From: Epilithonimonas hominis
GTDB lineage: Bacteria; Bacteroidota; Bacteroidia; Flavobacteriales; Weeksellaceae
DNA length: 59,500 nt
Direction: 5' to 3'
Assembly: GCF_003730015.1 (NCBI RefSeq)
Contig: NZ_RJTU01000029.1
Location: forward strand, 1 to 59,500
The translations under genes and the position numbers were made by a program. Within the stretch, counting starts at the first letter, position 1. Every line of letters starts with the position of its first letter. Positions 52,371 through 59,500 of this stretch are shown here, in pieces. The notes beneath the pieces are model-generated. The model was not told where the DNA came from. It made no database searches and worked only from the letters and a program-made list of their open reading frames with translations.

Positions 52371-55109
52371 ATGAATCAAGATCTATTATTAAGAAACAAC
52401 ACAGGAGTAAAATCCAAAGTAAATCTAATTGAAGGGTTTGTTGTAAGAACCAATCAATTTGAATTACTAAAGGAAAACCTGCTTAAAACCTCAGAACCCA
52501 GCAATGTTATTATTATTGGTCAAAGAGGCGCTGGTAAAACCACGCTTATACATAGACTTAACTATGAAATTATCGATGATGCCGTGCTTCGCAAGAAATA
52601 TATTCCAATAATGTTCAGTGAAGAACAGTATAGTTTATCTGATTTAACAAATTTATGGGAAACTATTGCAACAACAATAGAAGATAGTTTTTATGAAGAA
52701 TCTTTATCTGATACAATTGCTAATATCATCGATAAACAAAAAAATTATGAGCAAAAATCATATGATTTTTTAAGAGAATTCCTAATCGAAAAAAATAAAA
52801 CAGCAATACTTTTCATTGAGAACTTTAATTTCTTCTTGAAGAAAATATCAGATAATGAAAAGAAAAAGCTATTCAGAATTTTAGAATCCGATTCGAATTT
52901 TAAAGTCATTGGCACATCAACAACTTTTAATGATGGAAATATAGATTTTCAAGAAGATGAATATAATTTTTTAAAAATTATTGAGTTAGACAGTTTGAAT
53001 AAGGCTGATTGTGAAAAACTACTTATAAAAATCGGTCAACAATACGGGGAAGAGCAACAAATTCGCAACATCATTGAGCAACATCCAGGAAGAGTTGAAG
53101 CTTTGCGACGGTTAACCGGAGGTGTCCCTAGAACAATGTCGTATCTATTCCAAATTTTCATGGATAATGAAAATGGAAGAGCTATAAAAGATCTTTATTT
53201 ATTAATTGATACACTTACGTTACTATATAAGTCAGAGCTTGATCAGTTATCAACACAACAACAAAAAGTCGTTGATGCAATAGCTAGAAAATGGGATGCA
53301 ATTTCGGTTAAAGAAATTGCAAAAAAAACTAGATTAGAAAGTAAAAACATCTCCTCAATTTTATCTTATCTAGAAAAAAATCAGTTTATCGAAAAAATAC
53401 CAACAAGTACAAAAAATAATCTTTACAGAATTAAGGAGAGATTTATGAATATTTGGTATCTCATGAGATTTGGCCGTAAAAATGATAAAGATAACGTCGT
53501 CTGGCTCGTTAGATTTTTTGATGCTTGGTGTGATGAATCAGAATTAACCAAACGAGTTAAAAAACATATCAGCAACCTTAAAGGCGGAAATTATGATATC
53601 AATGCAGCTATTGATATGGGCAATACTTTTTTGTCTTGTGAAAATTTACCAGAAACTCTAAAAGAAGAATTAATTAAAACCACCAATGCAATCCTACCTG
53701 ACCGTCTATTAAAAAATACGAAAATATCTGAATCAGGTTTATTAGATAAAATTAAAAACTTGATCAAAGAAAACAAATTTGAAGAGGCTGAAAGTCTATT
53801 GGAGGAAATCAAAATTAAAGACGCAAACTATTATACTGTAGCTACTTCACTTTACATATTTAGTAAGCAGATCAAAAAAGCAATGGAATCTGCAAAAGAA
53901 GCATGGGCATTAGATAATCAAAATGCTCAGATGGCAATTACTATCGGTACTTTTTATGAGTTTCAAGCTGAAAATTTACGTGAAGCTGCAAAATATTATA
54001 AATTAAGCTTAGAGTTGCCAAATTCGCACGGATATGCAGCATATCGCTTGGGAGATATTGCTTTAGAATTAGAGGATGACTTTGATGAAGCAATTAAATT
54101 TCATAAAAAAGCAATTTCAATGAAGTTTAAGTTGTCGTTAAATTCATTGGGTGATATTTATGCAGAAAAAGGAGATTACGAAAAGGCAGTTCAATATTAT
54201 AATGAAGCCATCGCCGCCAAAACCGGCGCTCCTTATACCCGTCTAGCACGTTTATATACAATGACGGGAAAACCGAAAGATGCAGAAAAAGTGCTATTAC
54301 AAGCAATAAAAACAAATGAGGAACACAGTAAAATAAATCTTGGTAGATTTTACTATCTAAAGTCAAGACCAAATTATAAGAAAGCGGAGATAGAACTTAG
54401 AAGTGCAATCAACGATGGAGATGATGATGGTTATGTAGAGCTAGCTAGAATGTTCTTAAAGATGGGTCAAACTGAAAAAGCCATCAAAGCTTTAGAAGAA
54501 GGAGTGGAAAGAGGAAATGCTGACGCTGCACATCAGTTAGGCCATGTGCTTGCGACAGAAAAGCAATATGATAGATCTGATTTTATGTTTGAAAAAGCAA
54601 ACGAAATGGGCGAGCTTGACTCATTAGGATGCTGGGCTGAAACGATTTTCGATGAGTTTAGAAACGATAAGAAACAATATGCGTTAGAATTGATACAAAA
54701 AGCACTGGATACAGATTTAGAGCCATCGCCAAAACTAACATTACTGCATGCTAAAATATTGCTATGGAACGGAAAAGTAACTGAATCGTTAGAAGTCATA
54801 AAGGAACCTATTCAGATACTGATTGATAATATGGACACAAGAAGAGGCGAAATATTATACAACAAGGTATTTGCTGATTTTGTAACATATTTTCTGTTGT
54901 TAATTGTTAAGAAAGAAAATACCATTTTATTAGATTTATTTAAAGAGATAGAAGATCTTGAAATGATTTTCAAACCAATCTATTTTGTTCTGATGGAAAA
55001 TCTACAAGATGATTTCCCGAACGAATATTTACGAGCAGGAAAAGAACTAAAAGAAACAATATATGAATTAAAGGAAGAATTAAAAATTTTAAAAGAAAAT
55101 TTAGAGTAG
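52371..55109 (+). CDS. STAND/AAA-like ATPase with winged helix and TPR repeats
   Basis: A 912-residue protein in three parts. Residues about 25-290 are a P-loop ATPase: Walker A GQRGAGKTT (50-58), a Walker B-like strand ILFIEN (Asp replaced by Glu-Asn), TSTTF sensor strand and GGVPRTMSYLF, the ORC/STAND Gly-Pro motif. Residues about 305-375 are a winged helix (SVKEIAKKTRLESKNISSIL, then NLYRIKERFMNIWYLMRF). Residues about 440-830 are TPR-type repeats (YAAYRLGDIALEL, SLNSLGDIYAEKGDYEKAVQYY and others). Such proteins sense a ligand with the repeats and switch by ATP. No effector domain is fused, so it may control the downstream genes. It is the first cargo gene and is behind the triple operator. 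Confidence 0.88.
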   Translation: MNQDLLLRNNTGVKSKVNLIEGFVVRTNQFELLKENLLKTSEPSNVIIIGQRGAGKTTLIHRLNYEIIDDAVLRKKYIPIMFSEEQYSLSDLTNLWETIATTIEDSFYEESLSDTIANIIDKQKNYEQKSYDFLREFLIEKNKTAILFIENFNFFLKKISDNEKKKLFRILESDSNFKVIGTSTTFNDGNIDFQEDEYNFLKIIELDSLNKADCEKLLIKIGQQYGEEQQIRNIIEQHPGRVEALRRLTGGVPRTMSYLFQIFMDNENGRAIKDLYLLIDTLTLLYKSELDQLSTQQQKVVDAIARKWDAISVKEIAKKTRLESKNISSILSYLEKNQFIEKIPTSTKNNLYRIKERFMNIWYLMRFGRKNDKDNVVWLVRFFDAWCDESELTKRVKKHISNLKGGNYDINAAIDMGNTFLSCENLPETLKEELIKTTNAILPDRLLKNTKISESGLLDKIKNLIKENKFEEAESLLEEIKIKDANYYTVATSLYIFSKQIKKAMESAKEAWALDNQNAQMAITIGTFYEFQAENLREAAKYYKLSLELPNSHGYAAYRLGDIALELEDDFDEAIKFHKKAISMKFKLSLNSLGDIYAEKGDYEKAVQYYNEAIAAKTGAPYTRLARLYTMTGKPKDAEKVLLQAIKTNEEHSKINLGRFYYLKSRPNYKKAEIELRSAINDGDDDGYVELARMFLKMGQTEKAIKALEEGVERGNADAAHQLGHVLATEKQYDRSDFMFEKANEMGELDSLGCWAETIFDEFRNDKKQYALELIQKALDTDLEPSPKLTLLHAKILLWNGKVTESLEVIKEPIQILIDNMDTRRGEILYNKVFADFVTYFLLLIVKKENTILLDLFKEIEDLEMIFKPIYFVLMENLQDDFPNEYLRAGKELKETIYELKEELKILKENLE

Positions 55110-55133
55110 AATGATATAGAATATTAGAAAATA

Positions 55134-55169
55134 AAAAGTCCAAGAAATTCTCACCCTCCTTGAACTTTT
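55134..55169 (+). terminator. Terminator-like hairpin between the ATPase and MBL genes
   Basis: AAAAGTCCAAG / CTTGAACTTTT with one mismatch and a 14-base loop, weak as a terminator. The rest of the 253-bp gap (55110-55362) has no gene; TAGATTTG at 55207-55214 is a possible -7 box without a clear -33, so the three distal genes may have their own transcript. Confidence 0.45.
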
Positions 55170-55362
55170 GTTAATCTCTCCGAGTTAAGATACCTTAGAG
55201 AAATTTTAGATTTGTTATGGTACAACGCACAAATATAATAAAAATTGTGTTTAAACAACATTTATAATAATTTCTGTAAGAGGTGGACTCTGCCACTACT
55301 AATATTTCTAACAGAACTTTTTGGAATTAATTATTAATGTAAACAAGTTTATAACAATTTTT

Positions 55363-56523
55363 ATGCAGAACGCAACATTAAAATACTATCCCGTAGGAAA
55401 CGGTGATAATTCATTAATCACTCTTGAAGACAAAACAACTATTATCGTAGATTGTAATATCAGAAACTGTGTAGACGACATCTTTGATGTAAAGAAAGAT
55501 CTTTTAAAAAATCTTCAAAAAGACAATGGAATTCCATTTGTTGATGTTTTTATATTAACTCATGGAGACCAGGATCATTGCAGAGGATTTAAAACCCATT
55601 TTTACCAAGGCGATCCAAAAGATTATTCAGATGAAGATAAAAAGAATAATTTAATTCGTGTTGATGCTATGTGGTTTTCACCAATGATTGCAGAAGAACA
55701 TTCAAATGATGATGAAGATGCTTATCAAAAAGAGGCAGAAAGAAGATTAGAACTTCATAGAAAAGACTCTCCACAAAAAGATAAGCCTGGAAACAGAATC
55801 AGAATCATCGGTTATGATGGAAATAAAGACTATCAGGACTTAAATCACCTAAGATCTACTCCGGGAACAGTCGTTTCTCGCTTCAATGATAAAGACCAGA
55901 AGTTATTTTCTGTTTTTATTCATGCACCCTTTAAAGAACATCTGGAATCAGAAGGGGACGACAAAAAGAATTCCACAAGCATCGTGTTTCAAGCAAGATT
56001 TAAAACCAATGAATATCAACAAGACTTTGCAACATTAGCAATGTTCGGAGGAGACTCCGATCATACATCATGGGATATCATATTGGACAAAACCAAGAAA
56101 CATAACAACAGTAAGGCCTTGGAATGGGATTTATTCCTTTCACCACACCATTGCTCTTGGTCATTTTTTAATGATCGTCCTCAAAACGAAAATCCAACTC
56201 CTAAAAAAACTTCTTTAGAAGCATTGGATTACAGAAGAAATAATGCAAAAGTTATCGCATCCAGCAAGAAAATATTGGATGATGACGATAACCCTCCTCA
56301 CTATGAAGCAAAAAGTGAATTTGTAAAAAAAGTAGGCTCTTCTAATTTTTTAAACACTTCTACGTACGAACTTATTAATAAAGTTCCTCAGCCTATCGTT
56401 TTTGAAGTCACATCTTTAGGAGTAGTTAAACCTAAACAATCAGAAGGCACAGCAAAAGCTGTAGGAACTGCAGCATTAGGAATTGTAAATACTACATCTA
56501 AATATGGCAGTCATTATTTATAG
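55363..56523 (+). CDS. ComEC-type metallo-beta-lactamase-fold hydrolase
   Basis: A 386-residue protein from the ATG at 55363 (a TTG start at 55321 would add 14 residues). It opens KYYPVGNGDNSLITLEDKTT and TIIVDCN, as in the MBL domain of ComEC. The metal motif is THGDQDHCRGF with H67, D69, D71 and H72, the HxDxDH variant of that group; later ligands are D231 in FGGDSD and H262-H263 in SPHHCSW. Family members are phosphodiesterases or nucleases. There is an inserted charged segment at about 80-145. The C-terminal 35 residues (KAVGTAALGIVNTTSKYGSH) form an Ala/Gly/Thr-rich tail that overlaps the start of the next gene by 20 bases. It may be the effector or a processing enzyme of the conjugation system. 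Confidence 0.88.
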   Translation: MQNATLKYYPVGNGDNSLITLEDKTTIIVDCNIRNCVDDIFDVKKDLLKNLQKDNGIPFVDVFILTHGDQDHCRGFKTHFYQGDPKDYSDEDKKNNLIRVDAMWFSPMIAEEHSNDDEDAYQKEAERRLELHRKDSPQKDKPGNRIRIIGYDGNKDYQDLNHLRSTPGTVVSRFNDKDQKLFSVFIHAPFKEHLESEGDDKKNSTSIVFQARFKTNEYQQDFATLAMFGGDSDHTSWDIILDKTKKHNNSKALEWDLFLSPHHCSWSFFNDRPQNENPTPKKTSLEALDYRRNNAKVIASSKKILDDDDNPPHYEAKSEFVKKVGSSNFLNTSTYELINKVPQPIVFEVTSLGVVKPKQSEGTAKAVGTAALGIVNTTSKYGSHYL

Positions 56524-58768
56524 CAGTACTCTGCAAAAATATTCCGGAGAAATAGAGAATCCTTATTTAAAGGATTCTCTAGCTTCGCTGGAGCATTTGG
56601 CGGGAAGAAATCTTGATATTTTAGATTGGGGAAATCAAAGAATTGCTATTCCTTTTGAAATTAGTGTTGACCTTCCTAGTTTAGGAACTTATGAAAACAT
56701 TGATATCAGACAGAATGAACCAATACTACTTGTTTTTGATATTTTGGAATATCCAGAAAAGAGTCCTAATATTTACACAGATAGGCTGGATTTTCCAAAG
56801 AATAGTTTAGCCCATTTATATGTTGCAAAAAATAATCGTCCACCTTCAATATGCTATGTTCGAGAAAACACTGATGAATGGTATGCAAATAAAAGAATTG
56901 AAGATGTCATAATTCGTATTAGTAACTGGCTCAGAGCAGCAGCAGTTGGAGAATTGACTGAAGATGGAGACCAATTTGAACCGATGCGACTGGAAGGATA
57001 CTATAGCACAATATTATATGACTATAATTTTGTAGTAGATTCTATTATTGAAAATAATCCCTTCCCAATTACGAACCAGTTTTCAATTGTTCAGTTTGAA
57101 CTAATAAAACATGAGGAAAAACGAGTGTACAAATTCACTAAAAAAATAACTCCTTCAAATTTCACTTCAATTGCAAAAGAAATTGAAGAACATCAAGAAA
57201 AAAATATAGATGACATTACAAAACGTGAATTACGTTTAGCATTCGTTATCTGGAATGGAGAAAAAGATATTAACGAAAAGTACGAAATAAATCTACCAAG
57301 AAACTGGGAGGATTTTAAACGGTTTTGTGATAATTACAAAATTTATCATGAAGATTTAGAAAAAATAATTGCTGATTACAAAATGGTTCCATTTCCAGTG
57401 ATTGTAGGAATAAGACGTCCTAAACCTTTGATTGGTTATTCAAGTGTTTTAGAATTGATGAATTTCGAATTTAATATAAATTCAGATCAAACAGCAGATG
57501 GAAAAATTATCAGTAATTTCCCAATCAATATACTTTCACATAATCAATCTTTTTCGACAACACAAGCTGAAAAGATTTCAAACTACACAAACACATTAAA
57601 AAGAGGTGTAGTCTTTGGCTGTGGTGCACTTGGATCCAAAGTGGTAATGCATCTTGCTAGAAATGGAGTTACAAACCTAACTTTATTAGACCCTGACGAT
57701 TTTTCATCTCACAATCTTGTTAGACATGTGCTTTTTTCCGAGAGTATCGGTGCAAATAAAGCCGAAGCTTTAAAACAAAAAATAATAGATTTATATCCAA
57801 GTAAATCAATTGATACATCATCTGGAACATCATTTAAAGACGGTCGTATATATGAAGAAGAAACATTTAAATTATACGATTGGGTGTTCGATTTTACTGC
57901 TTCAGAAGCATTTTTTAACAAGCTTGCAGTATTAAATAGTCTTCCAAACTGTAAAATTGCAAGTGCATCAATCACAGATCATGGAAATGTAGGTTTATTA
58001 TTCAAAGAAGGGATAAATAGAAATCCTAGAATTGACGATTTGCAGGTATATCTTTATTCTAGCGCTCTTACTACACCGAAAAATTCGGAGTGGCTTACTC
58101 GGGAACAATATGTTAATTCCAATAATTTACTAGTGAGAGTTGGCCTAGGTTGTAATTCCGAGACCACAGTTTTAGCAGATGAAAAAGTTGCATCTCATGG
58201 TGCCTATTTTACTGCAGTTTTGAAAAAGGAAATCAATTCATACAGTCAAGAAGGAAAGATTTATATAAATAGAATTACTGACGAAAATGATTACTCAATC
58301 GAAACAGAAGTCATTACTGTCAAACCCTTGGATGTTTATTCTGCTGTGAATAGTGATTGGGAGATTAGATTTAAAAATGAAATTCTTGAGCACGTTAAAA
58401 AACAGGCAGATCAAGCAGGAAAAAGGGAAACAGGAGGTGTTTTTTTGGGACAATGTAATCATAAAACAAAAACTATCTATGTAACAGATTTACTTGAAGC
58501 ACCGTCCGACAGCAAAGGAAATTCTTCAATTTTTCTTAGAGGATTTAAAGATTTGTCAAATGAAATTGATTTAATCAACAAAAAAACAGGTGGTCAGATC
58601 GGATATATTGGAGAATGGCATTCACACCCAGAAGGTCCTGATTTTCTTAGCTCCACTGATATGCAGCGTGTTGAAGAGCATAAGATGGAATTAGAATCAT
58701 TAAAAACACCATTACCAGTATTTCTTTCTATAATTACTCCTAATGGCTTTTACCCATATATTTTTTAA
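56504..58768 (+). CDS. E2-like / E1 / JAB fusion (ubiquitin-like conjugation and deconjugation)
   Basis: A 754-residue protein with three enzyme parts in one chain. Residues about 1-160 are E2-like: FPKNSLAHLYVAKNN, then PPSICYV with candidate catalytic Cys117, DEW and RISNWLRAAAVGEL. Residues about 165-345 form a linker domain. Residues about 365-600 are an E1/ThiF adenylation domain: GCGALGS (372-378), LLDPDDFSSHNLVRH with Asp396/Asp398, Asn404 and Arg407, NKAEAL, and GLGCNSETT with candidate catalytic Cys550. Residues about 625-754 are a JAB/MPN peptidase with a complete JAMM set: E642, H706, H708, S716, D719. Domains are related to CBASS Cap2 plus Cap3 and Bil/Bub proteins. No separate ubiquitin-like gene is present. 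Confidence 0.9.
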   Translation: MAVIIYSSTLQKYSGEIENPYLKDSLASLEHLAGRNLDILDWGNQRIAIPFEISVDLPSLGTYENIDIRQNEPILLVFDILEYPEKSPNIYTDRLDFPKNSLAHLYVAKNNRPPSICYVRENTDEWYANKRIEDVIIRISNWLRAAAVGELTEDGDQFEPMRLEGYYSTILYDYNFVVDSIIENNPFPITNQFSIVQFELIKHEEKRVYKFTKKITPSNFTSIAKEIEEHQEKNIDDITKRELRLAFVIWNGEKDINEKYEINLPRNWEDFKRFCDNYKIYHEDLEKIIADYKMVPFPVIVGIRRPKPLIGYSSVLELMNFEFNINSDQTADGKIISNFPINILSHNQSFSTTQAEKISNYTNTLKRGVVFGCGALGSKVVMHLARNGVTNLTLLDPDDFSSHNLVRHVLFSESIGANKAEALKQKIIDLYPSKSIDTSSGTSFKDGRIYEEETFKLYDWVFDFTASEAFFNKLAVLNSLPNCKIASASITDHGNVGLLFKEGINRNPRIDDLQVYLYSSALTTPKNSEWLTREQYVNSNNLLVRVGLGCNSETTVLADEKVASHGAYFTAVLKKEINSYSQEGKIYINRITDENDYSIETEVITVKPLDVYSAVNSDWEIRFKNEILEHVKKQADQAGKRETGGVFLGQCNHKTKTIYVTDLLEAPSDSKGNSSIFLRGFKDLSNEIDLINKKTGGQIGYIGEWHSHPEGPDFLSSTDMQRVEEHKMELESLKTPLPVFLSIITPNGFYPYIF

Positions 58769-58769
58769 T

Positions 58770-59390
58770 ATGCAGAATGAAGTTAATTTAAAAAGTAAGA
58801 ACACAACTTTGTTGTGGGTGTTTTTGGCAGCAAATGTTATAATTATTCTGACCATTAGTTTTCCAAATTTTGTTGAACAATTTGATATAATTCTTTGGAC
58901 TAAAACAATTGGTGCCAGTATCGCTCCTGTGATATTATTTCTTCTTAATGGGTTGTTATCTAGCCATCAAAAAGCAATAATAATTTTTTGGAGATTAAAA
59001 GATCCTTTACCTGGCTCAAGAGCATTTTCTGAACTAATCAAAAAGGATTCAAGAATTGATATTAAGAAACTAAAAAGTAAATTCGGTATCTTTCCCCGGA
59101 AAGCTTCAGAGCAGAATAAACTTTGGTATCTTATATACAGACAAAATGCCTCCAACATACTTGTAACAGAAAGCCATAGAGCATTTTTGTTAGCGAGAGA
59201 CCTTACTTCACTAAGCTTTTTATTAATGTTAGTAATGGGAGTTTTAGCTTTAGCATATATATCACCTATAATAAAATACTATTATTTTTTATTTTTAATT
59301 ATCCAATATTTTGCAAATTTGGTTAATGCCCGTAATCGCGGACAAAGATTTGTAACAAATGTTCTAGCAGTTGAATCTACCAATTCTTAG
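58770..59390 (+). CDS. Four-helix membrane protein of the conjugation cluster
   Basis: A 206-residue protein, started at the ATG at 58770, one base past the upstream stop (a further ATG at 58743 lies inside the E1-JAB gene). Helices lie near residues 12-30, 41-63, 144-165 and 168-186. Between them is a soluble segment of about 75 residues (WRLKDPLPGSRAFSEL and on), and the end is NARNRGQRFVTNVLAVE. It could be an inner membrane effector or anchor, as in other anti-phage operons that pair a sensor with a pore-former. No recognisable family motif; function unknown. Confidence 0.8.
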   Translation: MQNEVNLKSKNTTLLWVFLAANVIIILTISFPNFVEQFDIILWTKTIGASIAPVILFLLNGLLSSHQKAIIIFWRLKDPLPGSRAFSELIKKDSRIDIKKLKSKFGIFPRKASEQNKLWYLIYRQNASNILVTESHRAFLLARDLTSLSFLLMLVMGVLALAYISPIIKYYYFLFLIIQYFANLVNARNRGQRFVTNVLAVESTNS

Positions 59391-59410
59391 TTGTTATTAT
59401 ATAAAAAGAT

Positions 59411-59500
59411 TTAATATCCCGTTGGTAATAATTGTGAAATTCTTTGTAGATCATCCACCAAATGTTTCGATATTTCTTCGGTTATGGGTACAAAAAATCC
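59411..59500 (-). CDS. 3' end of an unidentified gene (partial)
   Basis: The minus strand is open from the window edge to a TAA at 59411-59413, coding GFFVPITEEISKHLVDDLQ and RISQLLPTGY. Only the last 29 residues are visible, convergent with the membrane protein gene. Too little to identify. Confidence 0.6.
   Translation of the reverse strand, partial: GFFVPITEEISKHLVDDLQRISQLLPTGY

Larger units (their letters stand above)
50391..59500. mobile_element. Genomic island carrying a ubiquitin-like conjugation cluster
   Basis: Begins after the tRNA-Leu terminator with a large serine recombinase and carries four or more cargo genes of a conjugation/defence type that is foreign to the housekeeping neighbourhood. 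The right end is outside the window. No direct repeat of the tRNA 3' end is visible within the window, as expected if the distal junction lies beyond it or if the recombinase uses a short non-tRNA core. Confidence 0.7.

Noticed and set aside
52371-59390. Classification as standard type II CBASS
   Set aside because: There is no CD-NTase; the MBL and ATPase are not CBASS components, and E2, E1 and JAB are in one chain.

Overview
The window looks like a low-GC chromosome segment from a flavobacterium (Bacteroidota), most probably of the Chryseobacterium / Weeksellaceae group. The signs are TAnnTTTG-type -7 promoter boxes instead of sigma70 boxes, a T9SS sorting tail, a TonB-dependent receptor with an acidic-signal surface lipoprotein, and Bacteroidota-restricted families (DUF5606, DUF5686, DUF6922-like). 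The genus is an inference; no rRNA is present.

From 1 to about 50,350 the segment is core chromosome. It carries an ABC-2 exporter (390-2745), a DEAD-box helicase, a sensor kinase, an aldose epimerase-like protein, an S9 peptidase, SecG, an HD phosphohydrolase, peptidase E, the TonB receptor/lipoprotein pair (11137-14900), a threonylcarbamoyl-AMP synthase, CCA nucleotidyltransferase and a GreA-like protein. After these come ThyA, an M1 aminopeptidase, a DUF5686 protein, a metal P-type ATPase, an FKBP isomerase, L19, Kbl, PBP4, PriA, a GldA-like ATPase, RuvX, peptide deformylase and others. Three small toxin-antitoxin-like pairs are scattered through it (18267-19153, 24466-25013, 42211-42740).

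This core part is unusually rich in broken genes. A complete efflux and two-component operon (18033-23450) is in ruins: TolC and the membrane-fusion protein each have a UGA where Trp is expected, the ABC ATPase runs by deletion into a headless histidine kinase, the permease is gone, and the LytTR regulator is a deleted remnant cut off by a nucleotidyltransferase/DUF6922 module. Other casualties are an alkyltransferase-like gene (in-frame UAG), a GH5 glycosidase reduced to its two ends, a T9SS-secreted M1 peptidase with a one-base frameshift, and a sigma factor without its start. At least three families of structured dispersed repeats sit between genes. The most striking is a twin stem-loop (1294-1396, 22054-22133, 34632-34727) whose conserved sequence lies in the loops while the stems differ at every locus.

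From about 50,390 to the end lies a genomic island next to tRNA-Leu(CAA). It begins with a large serine recombinase and a 51-codon overlapping partner. The cargo starts behind a promoter covered by three 18-20 bp palindromes: a STAND-like ATPase with winged helix and TPR repeats (52371-55109), a ComEC-type metallo-beta-lactamase-fold hydrolase (55363-56523), a single-chain E2-like/E1/JAB protein (56504-58768) and a four-helix membrane protein (58770-59390). This looks like a bacterial ubiquitin-like conjugation and deconjugation system, plausibly anti-phage. No ubiquitin-like protein or CD-NTase is encoded with it, so its substrate is an open question. The window ends inside a convergent gene, and the right end of the island is not seen.
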